64,000 nucleotides of DNA from Paeniglutamicibacter sulfureus (GTDB lineage Bacteria > Actinomycetota > Actinomycetes > Actinomycetales > Micrococcaceae). Shown here piece after piece: positions 1 through 8,546 of the stretch (position 1 is the first letter of the stretch; the number at the start of each line of letters is the position of its first letter). Location: positions 2,418,001-2,482,000 of the forward strand of contig NZ_BAAAWO010000001.1 in the NCBI RefSeq assembly GCF_039535115.1. Direction: 5' to 3'. The position numbers and the translations under genes were made by a program. A model generated the notes under the pieces. The model did no database searches and had not been told where the DNA came from. It was given only the letters and a program-made list of their open reading frames with translations.

Positions 1-2
1 GC

Positions 3-857
3 GCCGCGATCCGCTCCATGATCACCCAGCGCCCGGTGCCCGCCGCCCTGCGCCAAGTCACCAAGGACGCCTACGCCACCTTGCAGGGGAACTTCACCGC
101 AGAGGTGCCGCTGGCGGTGCGTTCCTCGGCCACCGCCGAGGACCTTCCCGATGCCTCCTTCGCCGGACAACAGGACACCTACCTCTGGCTCAACGGCTAC
201 GATGCGGTCACCGAGCACATCCGCGCCTGCTGGGCCTCGCTCTACACCTCCCGGGCCATCCTGTACCGACTGAAGAACAACATCCCCGACGAGGGCCTGT
301 CCATGGCGGTCGTCGTGCAGAAGATGGTCAACTCCGCCGCAGCCGGCGTGGCGATGACTTTGGACCCCACCAACGGGGACCGCTCCAAGATCACCATCGA
401 CGCCTCCTACGGGGTCGGCGAAATGGTCGTTTCCGGCACCGTCACCCCCGACAACATCCAGCTGGACAAGGTCACCCTGGCCATCATCACCGAGCACATC
501 GGGGCCAAGCACGCCGAACTCATTCCCGACCCGGCCACCAACTCCCTGGTGGAGGTCGAGGTCAGTGAAGAGCGCCGCGCGGTGCGCTGCCTCTCGGATG
601 CGGACCTGGCCCTGGTGGCGCAGCTGGCCAAGCGCGCCGAGAAGCACTACGGCTGCCCGCAGGACATCGAGTGGGCTCTGGATGCGGATCTGCCCGAAGG
701 CGAAAACCTGCTCCTGCTCCAGTCCCGCCCGGAAACCGTGCACTCGTCCAAGTCCACGGTTAAGCCGGACGCCGGCGGCTACGCTTCCTCCCTCGGGCTG
801 GGTTCGGGCTTCAACTTCTCCTCGATCACGTCCTCGCTGATGAACACCGCATCCTAG
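3..857 (+). CDS. creI: PEP/pyruvate-binding ATP-grasp subunit of a split aryl phosphate synthase (CreI-like), 5' truncated
   Basis: The frame is open to the left edge, so the N-terminus is missing; 284 residues remain. They match the PPDK_N ATP-binding domain of PEP synthase: a VRSSATAEDLPDASFAGQQ-type motif, then MTLDPTNGD, then a QDIEWALD motif near the C-terminus. The mobile swivelling-His domain is absent here but present in the next gene, so the two together would form one phosphotransferase. In C. glutamicum CreHI such a pair phosphorylates 4-cresol at the expense of ATP. Seen: the domain and the split. Known: the cre pathway. Inferred: the substrate. The letter creI is assigned from gene order (reverse of creCDEFGHI) and could be swapped with creH. 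A phenylphosphate-synthase-like role for another phenol is the alternative. Confidence 0.78.
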   Translation, partial: AAIRSMITQRPVPAALRQVTKDAYATLQGNFTAEVPLAVRSSATAEDLPDASFAGQQDTYLWLNGYDAVTEHIRACWASLYTSRAILYRLKNNIPDEGLSMAVVVQKMVNSAAAGVAMTLDPTNGDRSKITIDASYGVGEMVVSGTVTPDNIQLDKVTLAIITEHIGAKHAELIPDPATNSLVEVEVSEERRAVRCLSDADLALVAQLAKRAEKHYGCPQDIEWALDADLPEGENLLLLQSRPETVHSSKSTVKPDAGGYASSLGLGSGFNFSSITSSLMNTAS

Positions 858-935
858 CCGCGTTGCCCGACCCACCACCGTTCGCCGCTTTTCCCCCAAC
901 TCCGCAGCAGCATCTTTTGAAAGGCATCCACCACC

Positions 936-2801
936 ATGAGCATGAAATCCTTTCCCAAGCCTTCCGATCTCCAGGTTCCCCCGGGCGCCGAGGGCTGGGA
1001 GGAGCTCTACCCGTACTACCTGGTCTTTCAGGACGCACTAAAGGCCGAGGAAGACGAAAAGTTCTGGTTCTGCGACTCCCAGCACTGGCCCACCGTCTTC
1101 AAGCCGTTCGAGACCATCGGCGGGGAATTCGCCGTCAAGTGCCTGGGCCAGTACAACGCCCGCCACCTGATGATCCCCAACGCCAACGGCATCGACTTCC
1201 GCATCCACCTCGGCTACCTCTATATGTCTCCGCTTCCGGTGCCCAGCGAGCAGATCGCCGCCCGCGTCCCTGACTTCGAGGCCCGCATCGGCCACTACTT
1301 CGCCAATTGGGAAGAGCTCCTGAAGGCCTGGCACATCAAGGTCAAGGGAACCATCAGCGAGATGGAGTCCCTCAGCTTCGAGGCCCTGCCCGAGCAGGTC
1401 CCGATGGCGGACATCCTTTCCGGCAAGGCCAAGGACGGCTCGGAGGTGCTGCTGGAGAACTACGACCGGCTGATCCAGCTCTGTTACCAGAACTGGCAAT
1501 ACCACTTCGAATTCCTGAACCTGGGCTACATCGCCTACCTGGACTTCTTCAACTTCTGCAAGGAAGTATTCCCCAACATCCCCGACCAGTCGATCGCCAC
1601 CATGGTCCAGGGCGTGGACATGGAACTGTTCAAGCCCGACGATGAACTGAAGGAACTCGCGGCACTGGCCGTGGAACTGGATCTGTCCGGCGCGTTCTCC
1701 AACACCGACGACCCGACAGCCACGCTTGCAGCCATCGCAACCTCGCCCTCCGGCGAGCGCTGGCTGGCACGCTGGGAGGAGGCCAAGGACCCGTGGTTCA
1801 ACTTCACCATCGGCAACGGCTTCTACGGGCACGACAAGTACTGGATCGAACACCAGGAGATCCCGCTTGGCTTCATCGCCGATTACATTCACCGTCTGCA
1901 GGGCGGGGCGAACATCATGCGCCCGACCGACAAGCTGATCGCCGAGAAGGACCGCATCGTCGAGGAGTACCGGGACCTGCTGGATCCCGAGGTCCGCGAG
2001 GTCTTCGACGCCAAGCGCACCCTGGCCGCCACCGCCTACCCGTACGTGGAAAACCACAACTTCTACATCGAGCACTGGACCATGGGCGTGTTCTGGCGCA
2101 AGGTGCGCGAATTGTCCCGCATGCTGCACGCCCAGGGCCTCTGGAACGAACCCGAGGACATGCTCTACCTGGGCCGAAACGAGGTCCGTGACGTGATCTT
2201 CGACCTCGTCACTTCCTGGGGCATCGGCGCCGGCGACCCGATCGGGAACGTGGTGTGGCCGCAGGAGATCGAGCGCCGCCGCGGCATCGTCGACGCACTG
2301 AAGACCGCACGGCCGGCCCCGGCACTGAACACCCCGCCCTCGGCCATCACCGAGCCGTTCACCCGGATGCTCTGGGGCATCACCACCGAACAAGTTCAGC
2401 AGTGGCTGGGCGGGGACGAGGATTCCGAGTCGGGCGTGCTCAAGGGCATGGCCGCCTCCCCCGGACTGGTCGAGGGCATGGCCCGCGTGGTCATGCACGC
2501 GGATGACCTCTCCGACGTGCAGGCCGGCGAGATCCTGGTTGCCCCGATCACCGCCCCGAGCTGGGGCCCGATCTTCGGCAAGATCAAGGCCACGGTCACC
2601 GACATTGGCGGGATGATGAGCCACGCTGCCATCGTCTGCCGCGAGTACGGTTTGCCGGCCGTCACCGGGACCGGCAGCGCGTCCACCACCATCCGCACCG
2701 GCCAGATGCTGCGCGTGGACGGTACCAAGGGCACCGTCGAAATCCTCGAGGAGGCGCCCGTGGTCACCGGCCCCGGGGCGCACTCCCACACGCACGTCTA
2801 G
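936..2801 (+). CDS. creH: PEP-utilising swivelling-His subunit of a split aryl phosphate synthase (CreH-like)
   Basis: 621 residues. The last ~100 carry the PEP-utiliser mobile domain with the phosphorylatable histidine in GGMMSHAAIV (His563), followed by CREYGLPAV and a short His-rich tail (HSHTHV). The first ~500 residues resemble the central region of PEP-utilising phosphotransferases that act on small acceptors and probably bind the phenol. The canonical C-terminal PEP/pyruvate TIM barrel is missing, so this is not a PEP synthase or PPDK. It lies 78 bp after the ATP-grasp subunit, which supports a two-component enzyme in which ATP charges the histidine and the phosphate then passes to the aryl hydroxyl. 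The 4-cresol acceptor is inferred from the neighbouring ferredoxin, reductase, HD phosphohydrolase and dehydrogenases. Confidence 0.8.
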   Translation: MSMKSFPKPSDLQVPPGAEGWEELYPYYLVFQDALKAEEDEKFWFCDSQHWPTVFKPFETIGGEFAVKCLGQYNARHLMIPNANGIDFRIHLGYLYMSPLPVPSEQIAARVPDFEARIGHYFANWEELLKAWHIKVKGTISEMESLSFEALPEQVPMADILSGKAKDGSEVLLENYDRLIQLCYQNWQYHFEFLNLGYIAYLDFFNFCKEVFPNIPDQSIATMVQGVDMELFKPDDELKELAALAVELDLSGAFSNTDDPTATLAAIATSPSGERWLARWEEAKDPWFNFTIGNGFYGHDKYWIEHQEIPLGFIADYIHRLQGGANIMRPTDKLIAEKDRIVEEYRDLLDPEVREVFDAKRTLAATAYPYVENHNFYIEHWTMGVFWRKVRELSRMLHAQGLWNEPEDMLYLGRNEVRDVIFDLVTSWGIGAGDPIGNVVWPQEIERRRGIVDALKTARPAPALNTPPSAITEPFTRMLWGITTEQVQQWLGGDEDSESGVLKGMAASPGLVEGMARVVMHADDLSDVQAGEILVAPITAPSWGPIFGKIKATVTDIGGMMSHAAIVCREYGLPAVTGTGSASTTIRTGQMLRVDGTKGTVEILEEAPVVTGPGAHSHTHV

Positions 2802-2837
2802 GACCGCTCCCCCCATAGCGGTTTCGGACATCCGCAG

Positions 2838-2867
2838 GTGGGCGGGGCACCCCAAGGCCCCGCCCAC
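2838..2867 (+). terminator. Intercistronic GC-rich hairpin in the cre-like operon
   Basis: GTGGGCGGGGC (2838-2848) pairs perfectly with GCCCCGCCCAC (2857-2867) around an 8-nt loop. No T-tract follows. It lies 36 bp after the swivelling-His gene stop and 60 bp before the SDR start, so it may act as a partial terminator or mRNA stabiliser that separates kinase from oxidation genes. Confidence 0.5.
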
Positions 2868-2927
2868 CGCCCACCCCGATTCCCCGCCCAGAGCATTCGC
2901 CCCACTGAAAGGTCCTCGGTACAGACA

Positions 2928-3689
2928 ATGACCACCGAAGCACACACCCCGCCGGGCACGGTGTTGGTCACCGGCGCCGCCGGAGGCCTCGGCCGGGCCT
3001 TCGCCCTCGGATTCGCCCGGCGCGGCTATGCGGTTGCCGCGGCGGACATCGATCCTGCCGGCACCGCCGAGACCGCAGAAATGGTCAGGGCCGCCGGCGG
3101 CCGCGCCGAGGCCTTCACCGTCGATGTCACCAGCCCCGTCTCCACCGAAGCGCTCGCGGCCCAGGTTGCCGGCTTCGCCGGCGGCCACGTCCAGGTGCTC
3201 ATCAACAACGCCGCAATCTACGCCACCGTCACCCGCTCGCCCTTCGAGGACATCGACTTCGAGGAATGGGACCGGGTCATGGCGGTGAACCTCAAGGGAC
3301 CCTGGATGATGGCCCGGGCGCTGAGCCCGCATCTGGGTGCCGGCTCGCGCATCATCAACCTGGCCTCGGCCACCGTCTACTCCGGTTCCGAGCAGTGGGC
3401 CCACTATGTGGCTTCCAAGGGCGGGGTCATCGCCCTGAGCCGGGTCATGGCCAAGGAATTGGGCCGACGCGAAATCACAGTGAACACCATCGCCCCGGGA
3501 TTCACCCTCACGGAGGCCAGTTACGGGCTGATGGACAACGCCGAAAACTACGGGGTCGACCGCGGTGCGCTCAAGAGGGCCAGCCAGCCCGACGACATCG
3601 TGGGCGCCGCGCTCTTCCTCGCCGGTCCCGATTCCTCCTTCATCACCGGTCAGACGCTCGTCGTCGACGGTGGCCGCCAGTTCATCTAG
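2928..3689 (+). CDS. SDR-family NAD(P)-dependent alcohol dehydrogenase of the cre-like operon
   Basis: 253 residues, typical classical SDR length. Residues ~8-35 hold the TGAAGGLGRAF nucleotide-binding glycine motif; INNAAIYA follows; the catalytic motif is Tyr-x3-Lys in HYVASKGG; the C-terminus has FITGQTLVVDGG. The ATG start is preferred because the SDR fold begins a few residues later; an upstream AAAGG is rather distant. In the C. glutamicum route, 4-hydroxybenzyl alcohol produced after dephosphorylation is oxidised by a dedicated dehydrogenase, and this gene fits that job. It occupies the slot corresponding to creG, but I do not trust my memory of which letter is the alcohol and which the aldehyde dehydrogenase, so no symbol is given. 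Confidence 0.8.
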   Translation: MTTEAHTPPGTVLVTGAAGGLGRAFALGFARRGYAVAAADIDPAGTAETAEMVRAAGGRAEAFTVDVTSPVSTEALAAQVAGFAGGHVQVLINNAAIYATVTRSPFEDIDFEEWDRVMAVNLKGPWMMARALSPHLGAGSRIINLASATVYSGSEQWAHYVASKGGVIALSRVMAKELGRREITVNTIAPGFTLTEASYGLMDNAENYGVDRGALKRASQPDDIVGAALFLAGPDSSFITGQTLVVDGGRQFI

Positions 3690-3707
3690 AAAGGTCGATT
3701 GATCATC

Positions 3708-4028
3708 ATGCCTACAGTCCACTTCACCGATGCAGCCGGTACCACCACCACCATCAACGCCAACACCGGGGACTCGGTCATGGAGACCGCGGTGCGCAAC
3801 GGCGTCTCCGCCATCGTCGCCGAATGCGGCGGCTCGCTCTCCTGCGCCACCTGCCATGTCTTCGTCGCCGAGGCCGACCTGCCGAGCCTGGAGCCCATGG
3901 GCGAGATGGAGGACGAGATGCTCTACGGCACCGCCGTTGACCGCGAGGACAACTCCCGGCTCTCCTGCCAGATCCGGCTCTGCGAGGACCAGGAACTCCA
4001 CGTCACCACCCCCGAAACGCAGGTCTAG
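3708..4028 (+). CDS. creF: 2Fe-2S ferredoxin of adrenodoxin/putidaredoxin type (CreF-like)
   Basis: 106 residues. The four cluster ligands are Cys40, Cys46, Cys49 (ECGGSLSCATC) and Cys87 (SRLSC), spaced C-x5-C-x2-C-x37-C as in P450-partner ferredoxins. An in-frame TTG at 3699 lies closer to the AAAGG site (3690-3694), so three extra residues are possible; ATG at 3708 gives the usual family N-terminus. It sits 3 bp before the FAD reductase, the classic class I P450 electron chain. In CreJEF this ferredoxin reduces a P450 that oxidises the methyl group of the phosphorylated cresol. No P450 is in this window, so the partner is predicted to lie to the left. Confidence 0.88.
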   Translation: MPTVHFTDAAGTTTTINANTGDSVMETAVRNGVSAIVAECGGSLSCATCHVFVAEADLPSLEPMGEMEDEMLYGTAVDREDNSRLSCQIRLCEDQELHVTTPETQV

Positions 4029-4031
4029 GAC

Positions 4032-5330
4032 ATGGACACCGCCACCGTTCCCTCCCGTGCCGGGGCCGGCGCACCAGAGTCGGGTACCGCCACCGGTCTG
4101 CTGATCATCGGAGCCTCCCAGTCCGGGGTGCAGCTGGCCATCTCGCTGCGCGCCCTGGGCTACACCGAGCACATCACGCTGCTGGGCGACGAGGACCACC
4201 GACCCTACCAGCGCCCGGCCCTGTCCAAGGAGTTCCTGCAGGACAAGGTCGGTTCCGAATCCCTGATCTTCCGCACCAACGACTACTGGATCGAACACAA
4301 CATCACCCTCATCAAGGGCGAGCGGATCGAGTCCGTGCACTCAAACGCCGACGGCAGCGGAACCGCCCACGGCACCTCCGGTGCCACCTACCCCTATCAG
4401 CGTCTGGCCTTGACTGTCGGAGCCCGCCCGCGGCACCTCGAGGCCCCCGGCGCCGAGCTGGACGGGGTGGTCTACCTGCGCAACGCGGACGACGCACTGC
4501 GGCTGAAGGAACTTGCCCCCGCCACCACCGACGTGGTCGTGGTCGGCGGCGGGTTCATCGGCTTGGAGGCCGCCAGCTCACTGGCCGCCATGGGCAAGCG
4601 CGTCACCGTCCTGGAATACGGGCAGCGCCTCGTCGGCCGGGCCGTGGGCACCGAAACCAGCGACTACTTTCTCACCGAACACCGCAAGCGCGGCCTGGAC
4701 ATCCACATCGGGGCGCGCATCGAGCAGATCCTCGACGACGGCAACGGCGCCGTGGGCGCGGTGCGCCTCGAAGACGGGTCCCAGATCACGGCCAAGATCG
4801 TCTTGGTCGGCATCGGGGTCATCCCCAATACCGAGCTCGGCGAATCCCTCGGGCTGGAAATCAACAACGGCATCGTCGTGGACGCCGGGGCGCTCGCCTC
4901 CGACGGCACCACCATCGTCGTCGGCGACGTGGCCAACATGCCCAACCCCGTTCCCGGCGCACCGGCCGGTGAGCGCATCCGCCTCGAGTCGGTGAACAAC
5001 GCCATTGAGCACGCCAAGGTCGCCGCCTACTCGCTCATGGGACGCAGCGAGGAATACGCCGGCATCCCGTGGTTCTGGTCCAACCAGGCGGACATGAAAC
5101 TCCAGATCGCCGGCCTGTCCACCGGCTTCGAATCCACGGTCATCCGCCGCGACCCCGACAAGGGGAAGTTCACCGTCCTCTACTACCGCGGCGGGCGCAT
5201 CATTGCCGCCGACGCCGTCAACGCCCCGCTGGACTTCATGGCCGTCAAGCAGGCCCTGGCCGCCGGCAAGTCCATCGACCCGGAACGGGCCGCCGATCCG
5301 GGCACCATGCTCAAGTCCCTCATTGCCTAG
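4032..5330 (+). CDS. creE: FAD-dependent ferredoxin reductase of putidaredoxin-reductase type (CreE-like)
   Basis: 432 residues with the two-Rossmann layout of the family: an FAD-binding motif near residues 20-45 (LIIGASQSGVQLA), the NADH-binding GGGFIGLEAASSLAAMGKR motif near 165-185, and a VGDVAN FAD-ribityl motif near residue 298. A C-terminal reductase domain follows (PWFWSNQADMKLQIAG). The FAD glycine motif is GxSxSG rather than GxGxxG, a variation common in this group. It transfers electrons from NADH to the adjacent ferredoxin. The 3-bp gap to the ferredoxin gene implies translational coupling. Confidence 0.88.
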   Translation: MDTATVPSRAGAGAPESGTATGLLIIGASQSGVQLAISLRALGYTEHITLLGDEDHRPYQRPALSKEFLQDKVGSESLIFRTNDYWIEHNITLIKGERIESVHSNADGSGTAHGTSGATYPYQRLALTVGARPRHLEAPGAELDGVVYLRNADDALRLKELAPATTDVVVVGGGFIGLEAASSLAAMGKRVTVLEYGQRLVGRAVGTETSDYFLTEHRKRGLDIHIGARIEQILDDGNGAVGAVRLEDGSQITAKIVLVGIGVIPNTELGESLGLEINNGIVVDAGALASDGTTIVVGDVANMPNPVPGAPAGERIRLESVNNAIEHAKVAAYSLMGRSEEYAGIPWFWSNQADMKLQIAGLSTGFESTVIRRDPDKGKFTVLYYRGGRIIAADAVNAPLDFMAVKQALAAGKSIDPERAADPGTMLKSLIA

Positions 5331-5378
5331 CCGCCCTCCCCCACATACTCTTCCCTGACGCAAGGAGCCGCACGCGCC

Positions 5379-6083
5379 ATGAACACCCTGACCGACACCG
5401 ATCCCGGCGCCGCCTTCGCCGCTGCCTACCCACAACGCCCCATTCCCGCTCCCGGGAATGTGGACACCAGCCCTATTTGCCTCACCCCGGGCATCGAGGC
5501 GGACCTACTCCCGCTCTGGGCCGCGGTGGTTCCCGAGACCCGGGCCCGCGGCAACGACATCCACCTGCCCATTTCCCTGGCCTTCGCTCGCCGCCTGTGC
5601 GACGCCTACCCGGACGCAAACCGCGAGCTGGTGCTCGTGGCCACCTTGCTGCACGACACCGGGTGGGCCCACGTGGATGAATCCAAGATCATCTCCGAGG
5701 GCTTCCGCGGCGACTGGCGCAAGGCCGGCATCCGCTTTGAGCACGAGCGCCTGGGCTGCGATGTGGCCCGCCGTGTGCTGCCTTCGCTGGGGTACGAACC
5801 CGAATTCATCGAGGCGGTTTGCGCCATCATCGACGGGCACGATACCCGCCCGGTGGCCCATTCCCTGGAGGATGCGCTGATGCGCGACGCCGACCGGCTC
5901 TGGCGCTTTGACCACGCCGGCATCGCGCTGGCCGCGGGCTGGTTCTCGCAGAACCCCGCCGTGTACACGGACCGGCTGGAGACCGAGATCATCCCCGAGC
6001 TCATCACCCACGCCGCGGTGGACATGGCCACCACCGATCTGGACCGCTCCCGCGCCCTGCTGCAGACGGCGGTGCTGCGATGA
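5379..6083 (+). CDS. creD: HD-domain phosphohydrolase (CreD-like)
   Basis: 234 residues with the metal-binding HD signature: His62 (DIHLPIS), His92-Asp93 (LLHDTGWAHV), a later DGHDTRP and a MRDADRLWR aspartate. HD proteins of this size are metal-dependent phosphomonoesterases or diesterases. In the cre pathway CreD removes the phosphate once the methyl group has been oxidised, releasing 4-hydroxybenzyl alcohol or its oxidised products. Presence next to an aryl phosphotransferase pair and a P450 redox chain makes that role likely here. An ATGA overlap with the next gene shows coupling. General nucleotide phosphohydrolase activity is the alternative if the operon assignment is wrong. Confidence 0.78.
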   Translation: MNTLTDTDPGAAFAAAYPQRPIPAPGNVDTSPICLTPGIEADLLPLWAAVVPETRARGNDIHLPISLAFARRLCDAYPDANRELVLVATLLHDTGWAHVDESKIISEGFRGDWRKAGIRFEHERLGCDVARRVLPSLGYEPEFIEAVCAIIDGHDTRPVAHSLEDALMRDADRLWRFDHAGIALAAGWFSQNPAVYTDRLETEIIPELITHAAVDMATTDLDRSRALLQTAVLR

Positions 6084-7597
6084 GCACGCAACAGCAACAC
6101 CTCCAGCATCAGCCAGGCGCCGCTGCCGCGCGCGCTGCCCTGGCTCTTCCCTACCGCCACGTAGACACCCACTTCATTGACGGCGAGTGGCTTGCCTCAA
6201 CGGGTAGCGCCCGCAACGACGTCACCGACCCGGCCACCGGATTGGCGTGGGGTTCGGTCGCCGACGGCACCACCGAGGACCTTGAGCAGGCGGTGAACGC
6301 GGCGCGAACTGCCTTCGACTCGGGCCCCTGGCCGCGGCTGTCGCCCTCCCAGCGGGCGGCTGTGCTGTTGCGCATTGCCGATCAGATCGAGGTGCGCTCC
6401 ACCGAGCTGTCACTGACCAACACGTTGGAAAACGGCTCCCCGGTCTCCGAGACCAAGGGCGCGGCGGCAAATGCCGCCAGCATCTTCCGCTACTTTGCCT
6501 CGCTGGCCCCGCTGCTGGAATCAGAGGACGTCCGTCCCTTCCCTAACGGCCTGGGCGAGTCCTTGGTGCGCCGGGACCCGGTGGGCGTGTGCGGACTTAT
6601 TGCCCCGTGGAACTTCCCGATCAACCTGATGGTCATCAAGCTGGCACCCGCTTTGCTGGCCGGGTGCACCGTGGTGATGAAGCCGGCCTCCCCCACGCCG
6701 CTGTCATTCAGGATCATCATGGATGCGCTGGCTGCTGCCGGTGTTCCGGCAGGCGTGGCCAACCTGGTCACCGGATCCGGCCGCCTGGGAGACGCGCTGG
6801 TGCGCCATCCCAAGATCAACAAGGTCGCCTTCACCGGCTCCACGCCGGTGGGTCGCAAGATCGCCGCCGCCTGCGGTGAGCTGCTGCGCCCCGTCACCCT
6901 CGAGCTGGGAGGCAAGTCGAGTGCGTTGGTGCTGCCGGATGCGGACCTGGGCGCCATGGGCGACACCCTCATCCGTTCCTGCATGCGCAACACCGGACAG
7001 ACCTGCTACATTTCCACGCGCATCCTGGCCCCGTCCGAGCGCTACGACGAGGTCGTGGACCTGGTCACGTCCACCATTGCCACTGCACCCCAGGGGGACC
7101 CACTGGATCCGGCGACGGTCTTTGGCCCGTCGGCCACCGCCAGCCAATATCGGACCGTGCTCGAGTACATCGAGTCGGGACACGCCGAAGGTGCCCGTGC
7201 CACCACAGGCGGGCACAAGGCGCAACTGGGCGGCGACCTGGACGCCGGTTACTTTGTCGCCCCCACCGTGTTTGCGGAGGTATTGCCCGGGATGCGGATT
7301 TCCCGGGAGGAGATCTTCGGGCCGGTGGTTTCAATTCTTCGCTACGACGGAATCGATGAGGGGATCGCACTGGCGAACAACACCGAGTTCGGTTTGGGCG
7401 GTCTGGTCTTTGGCGCCGACACCGATGCCGCACAGGCAGCGGCCGACCGCATGGATACCGGCAGCGTTGGCATCAACTTCTTCGCCTCCAACCACGCGGC
7501 GCCGTTTGGCGGTCGCAACGATTCTGGGCTCGGCACCGAGTACGGCCCCGAAGGCCTGGCCGCCTATTTGAGCTACAAGTCGATTCACCGTCGCTGA
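6080..7597 (+). CDS. NAD(P)-dependent aldehyde dehydrogenase, end of the cre-like operon
   Basis: 505 residues, full ALDH-superfamily length. Landmarks in order: PWNFPINL near residue 175, FTGSTPVGRKI, the general base Glu275 in LELGGKS, the nucleophile Cys309 in NTGQTCYIS, and EEIFGPVVS. It overlaps the HD phosphohydrolase gene by 4 bp (ATGA). The expected substrate is 4-hydroxybenzaldehyde, yielding 4-hydroxybenzoate for the protocatechuate route; this is inferred from context. It occupies the slot corresponding to creC. Confidence 0.85.
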   Translation: MSTQQQHLQHQPGAAAARAALALPYRHVDTHFIDGEWLASTGSARNDVTDPATGLAWGSVADGTTEDLEQAVNAARTAFDSGPWPRLSPSQRAAVLLRIADQIEVRSTELSLTNTLENGSPVSETKGAAANAASIFRYFASLAPLLESEDVRPFPNGLGESLVRRDPVGVCGLIAPWNFPINLMVIKLAPALLAGCTVVMKPASPTPLSFRIIMDALAAAGVPAGVANLVTGSGRLGDALVRHPKINKVAFTGSTPVGRKIAAACGELLRPVTLELGGKSSALVLPDADLGAMGDTLIRSCMRNTGQTCYISTRILAPSERYDEVVDLVTSTIATAPQGDPLDPATVFGPSATASQYRTVLEYIESGHAEGARATTGGHKAQLGGDLDAGYFVAPTVFAEVLPGMRISREEIFGPVVSILRYDGIDEGIALANNTEFGLGGLVFGADTDAAQAAADRMDTGSVGINFFASNHAAPFGGRNDSGLGTEYGPEGLAAYLSYKSIHRR

Positions 7598-7619
7598 GAC
7601 CGGCCGCCGCGAACGGCCT

Positions 7620-7776
7620 TCACACCCAACGTCATGGCCAGACACATCAAATCCATAGCCTCGGACCATAGAGTCATTATCACCTCATGAAGGTGCGAGT
7701 GATGCGAGCACCGGCCGGATAAACGATTCATTCCCCCGAATCATCCGGCCGGTGCTCAAAACTTTAACGGCGGCTT
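7620..7776. repeat. ~157-bp direct repeat, copy A
   Basis: Near-identical to 9508-9664 at a constant offset of 1888 bp; about the first 98 bp differ at only a few bases, the rest diverges slightly with a 1-bp indel. Read on the minus strand both copies hold a large inverted repeat, then GAGGT, then ATG with about 20 open codons (MTLWSEAMDLMCLAMTLGV), after which the copies part abruptly at 7619/9507. This looks like the leader and first codons of a duplicated gene whose body was lost on both sides. The two copies bracket two pseudogenes. Confidence 0.85.
7706..7757. terminator. 15-bp-arm inverted repeat in repeat copy A
   Basis: GAGCACCGGCCGGAT (7706-7720) pairs with ATCCGGCCGGTGCTC (7743-7757). 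On the plus strand it follows the aldehyde dehydrogenase stop by 108 bp and is followed by AAAACTTTAA, so it could terminate the cre-like operon. The equivalent in copy B is 9594-9644. Confidence 0.6.
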
Positions 7777-7861
7777 CGCCGTTGGGACAACGCCCTGTCG
7801 ACTCCGATTCTCCGCGGCCGAAAAACGAATTCCCTCCAGTCGACTTATCCTTACTCTCCAA

Positions 7862-8274
7862 ATGCAGGTACCCGGCTTCAGGGGCAACAGCGAGGTCATG
7901 ACCATCGGAGCATCTGCACTCATCCTTGGGGTTGCAGCAATTGCCGCAGCGGTGGCGCTGGAAAGTGGCTCTACTTCGCGGCCAGGGTCATCGGCGGAAT
8001 CGGCTTCGGTGCGGGATTTCAGGGTGGACTTCGCTCGGTGCTCGAACTACTCCCGCCCCTGCAGCGCGGCGGTACACTCTCGTCGCTCTATCTGGTCAGC
8101 TACATGGCGTTCGGTGTGCCGACGCTGGTCGCCGGACTGCTCGTTCCCACGCTCGGACTGAAGATCGTCGTCAACGGATATGCGGCATTGGTCATAGTCC
8201 TCTCACTGGTAGCGCTTGCGCTCCTGCTTCGATCGCGCATCAAGCGCATCCACCGGGCCGCCGCCGCGGCCTGA
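7862..8274 (+). pseudogene. 3' remnant of an MFS transporter with a frameshift
   Basis: From 7969 onward one frame gives LYFAARVIGGIGFGAGFQGG and then LVSYMAFGVPTLVAGL, transmembrane segments characteristic of the C-terminal half of an MFS drug/sugar transporter. Upstream of about 7960 the matching sequence (MTIGASALILGVAAIAAAVA) is in a different frame, so a single-base indel lies near 7960. The N-terminal half is absent; the remnant starts just after repeat copy A. No usable start codon or ribosome site was found. Confidence 0.78.
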
Positions 8275-8546
8275 TCGCGAAACCGGCTTCTTCCCTTGTT
8301 GACAGAGGCTCAAGGCGCCGGAACGGCCAGCACATTCCTGGTGGCCGCTCTGCCGCCGACGTCTCCGCCCTCTGACCAACGGCGTCGTCGTTCGCGCTCC
8401 CCCGGGCGCCGGGCCAACCACCGTTTCACCACATAGGCTAGAATTTACTTGAAACGTCAAGTTTCATTCTTTTCGACCACGACGGGGAACTCATCATAGG
8501 CAACATCTCAGCGCGCAGTGCCGACCGCATTCGACCCCTGCGGTGG
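8275..8546. promoter_or_regulatory. Leader of the VOC pseudogene with TGAAAC-N5-GTTTCA dyad
   Basis: I see no gene in this stretch. At 8450-8466 TGAAAC and GTTTCA form an inverted repeat with a 5-bp spacer, preceded by AT-rich sequence in an otherwise GC-rich region. MarR-type regulators often control VOC/MFS gene pairs from such sites; no regulator gene survives nearby, so the assignment is only a guess. Confidence 0.4.

Noticed and set aside
18..2801. Calling the first two genes PEP synthase or pyruvate phosphate dikinase
   Set aside because: The C-terminal PEP/pyruvate TIM barrel is absent and the neighbours are a P450 redox chain and HD phosphohydrolase.
1038..4340. 1100-codon open frame on the minus strand opposite the cre-like genes
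   Set aside because: Gly/Val/Asp-rich low-complexity translation with no motif; it is the antisense shadow of well-supported plus-strand enzymes in high-GC DNA.
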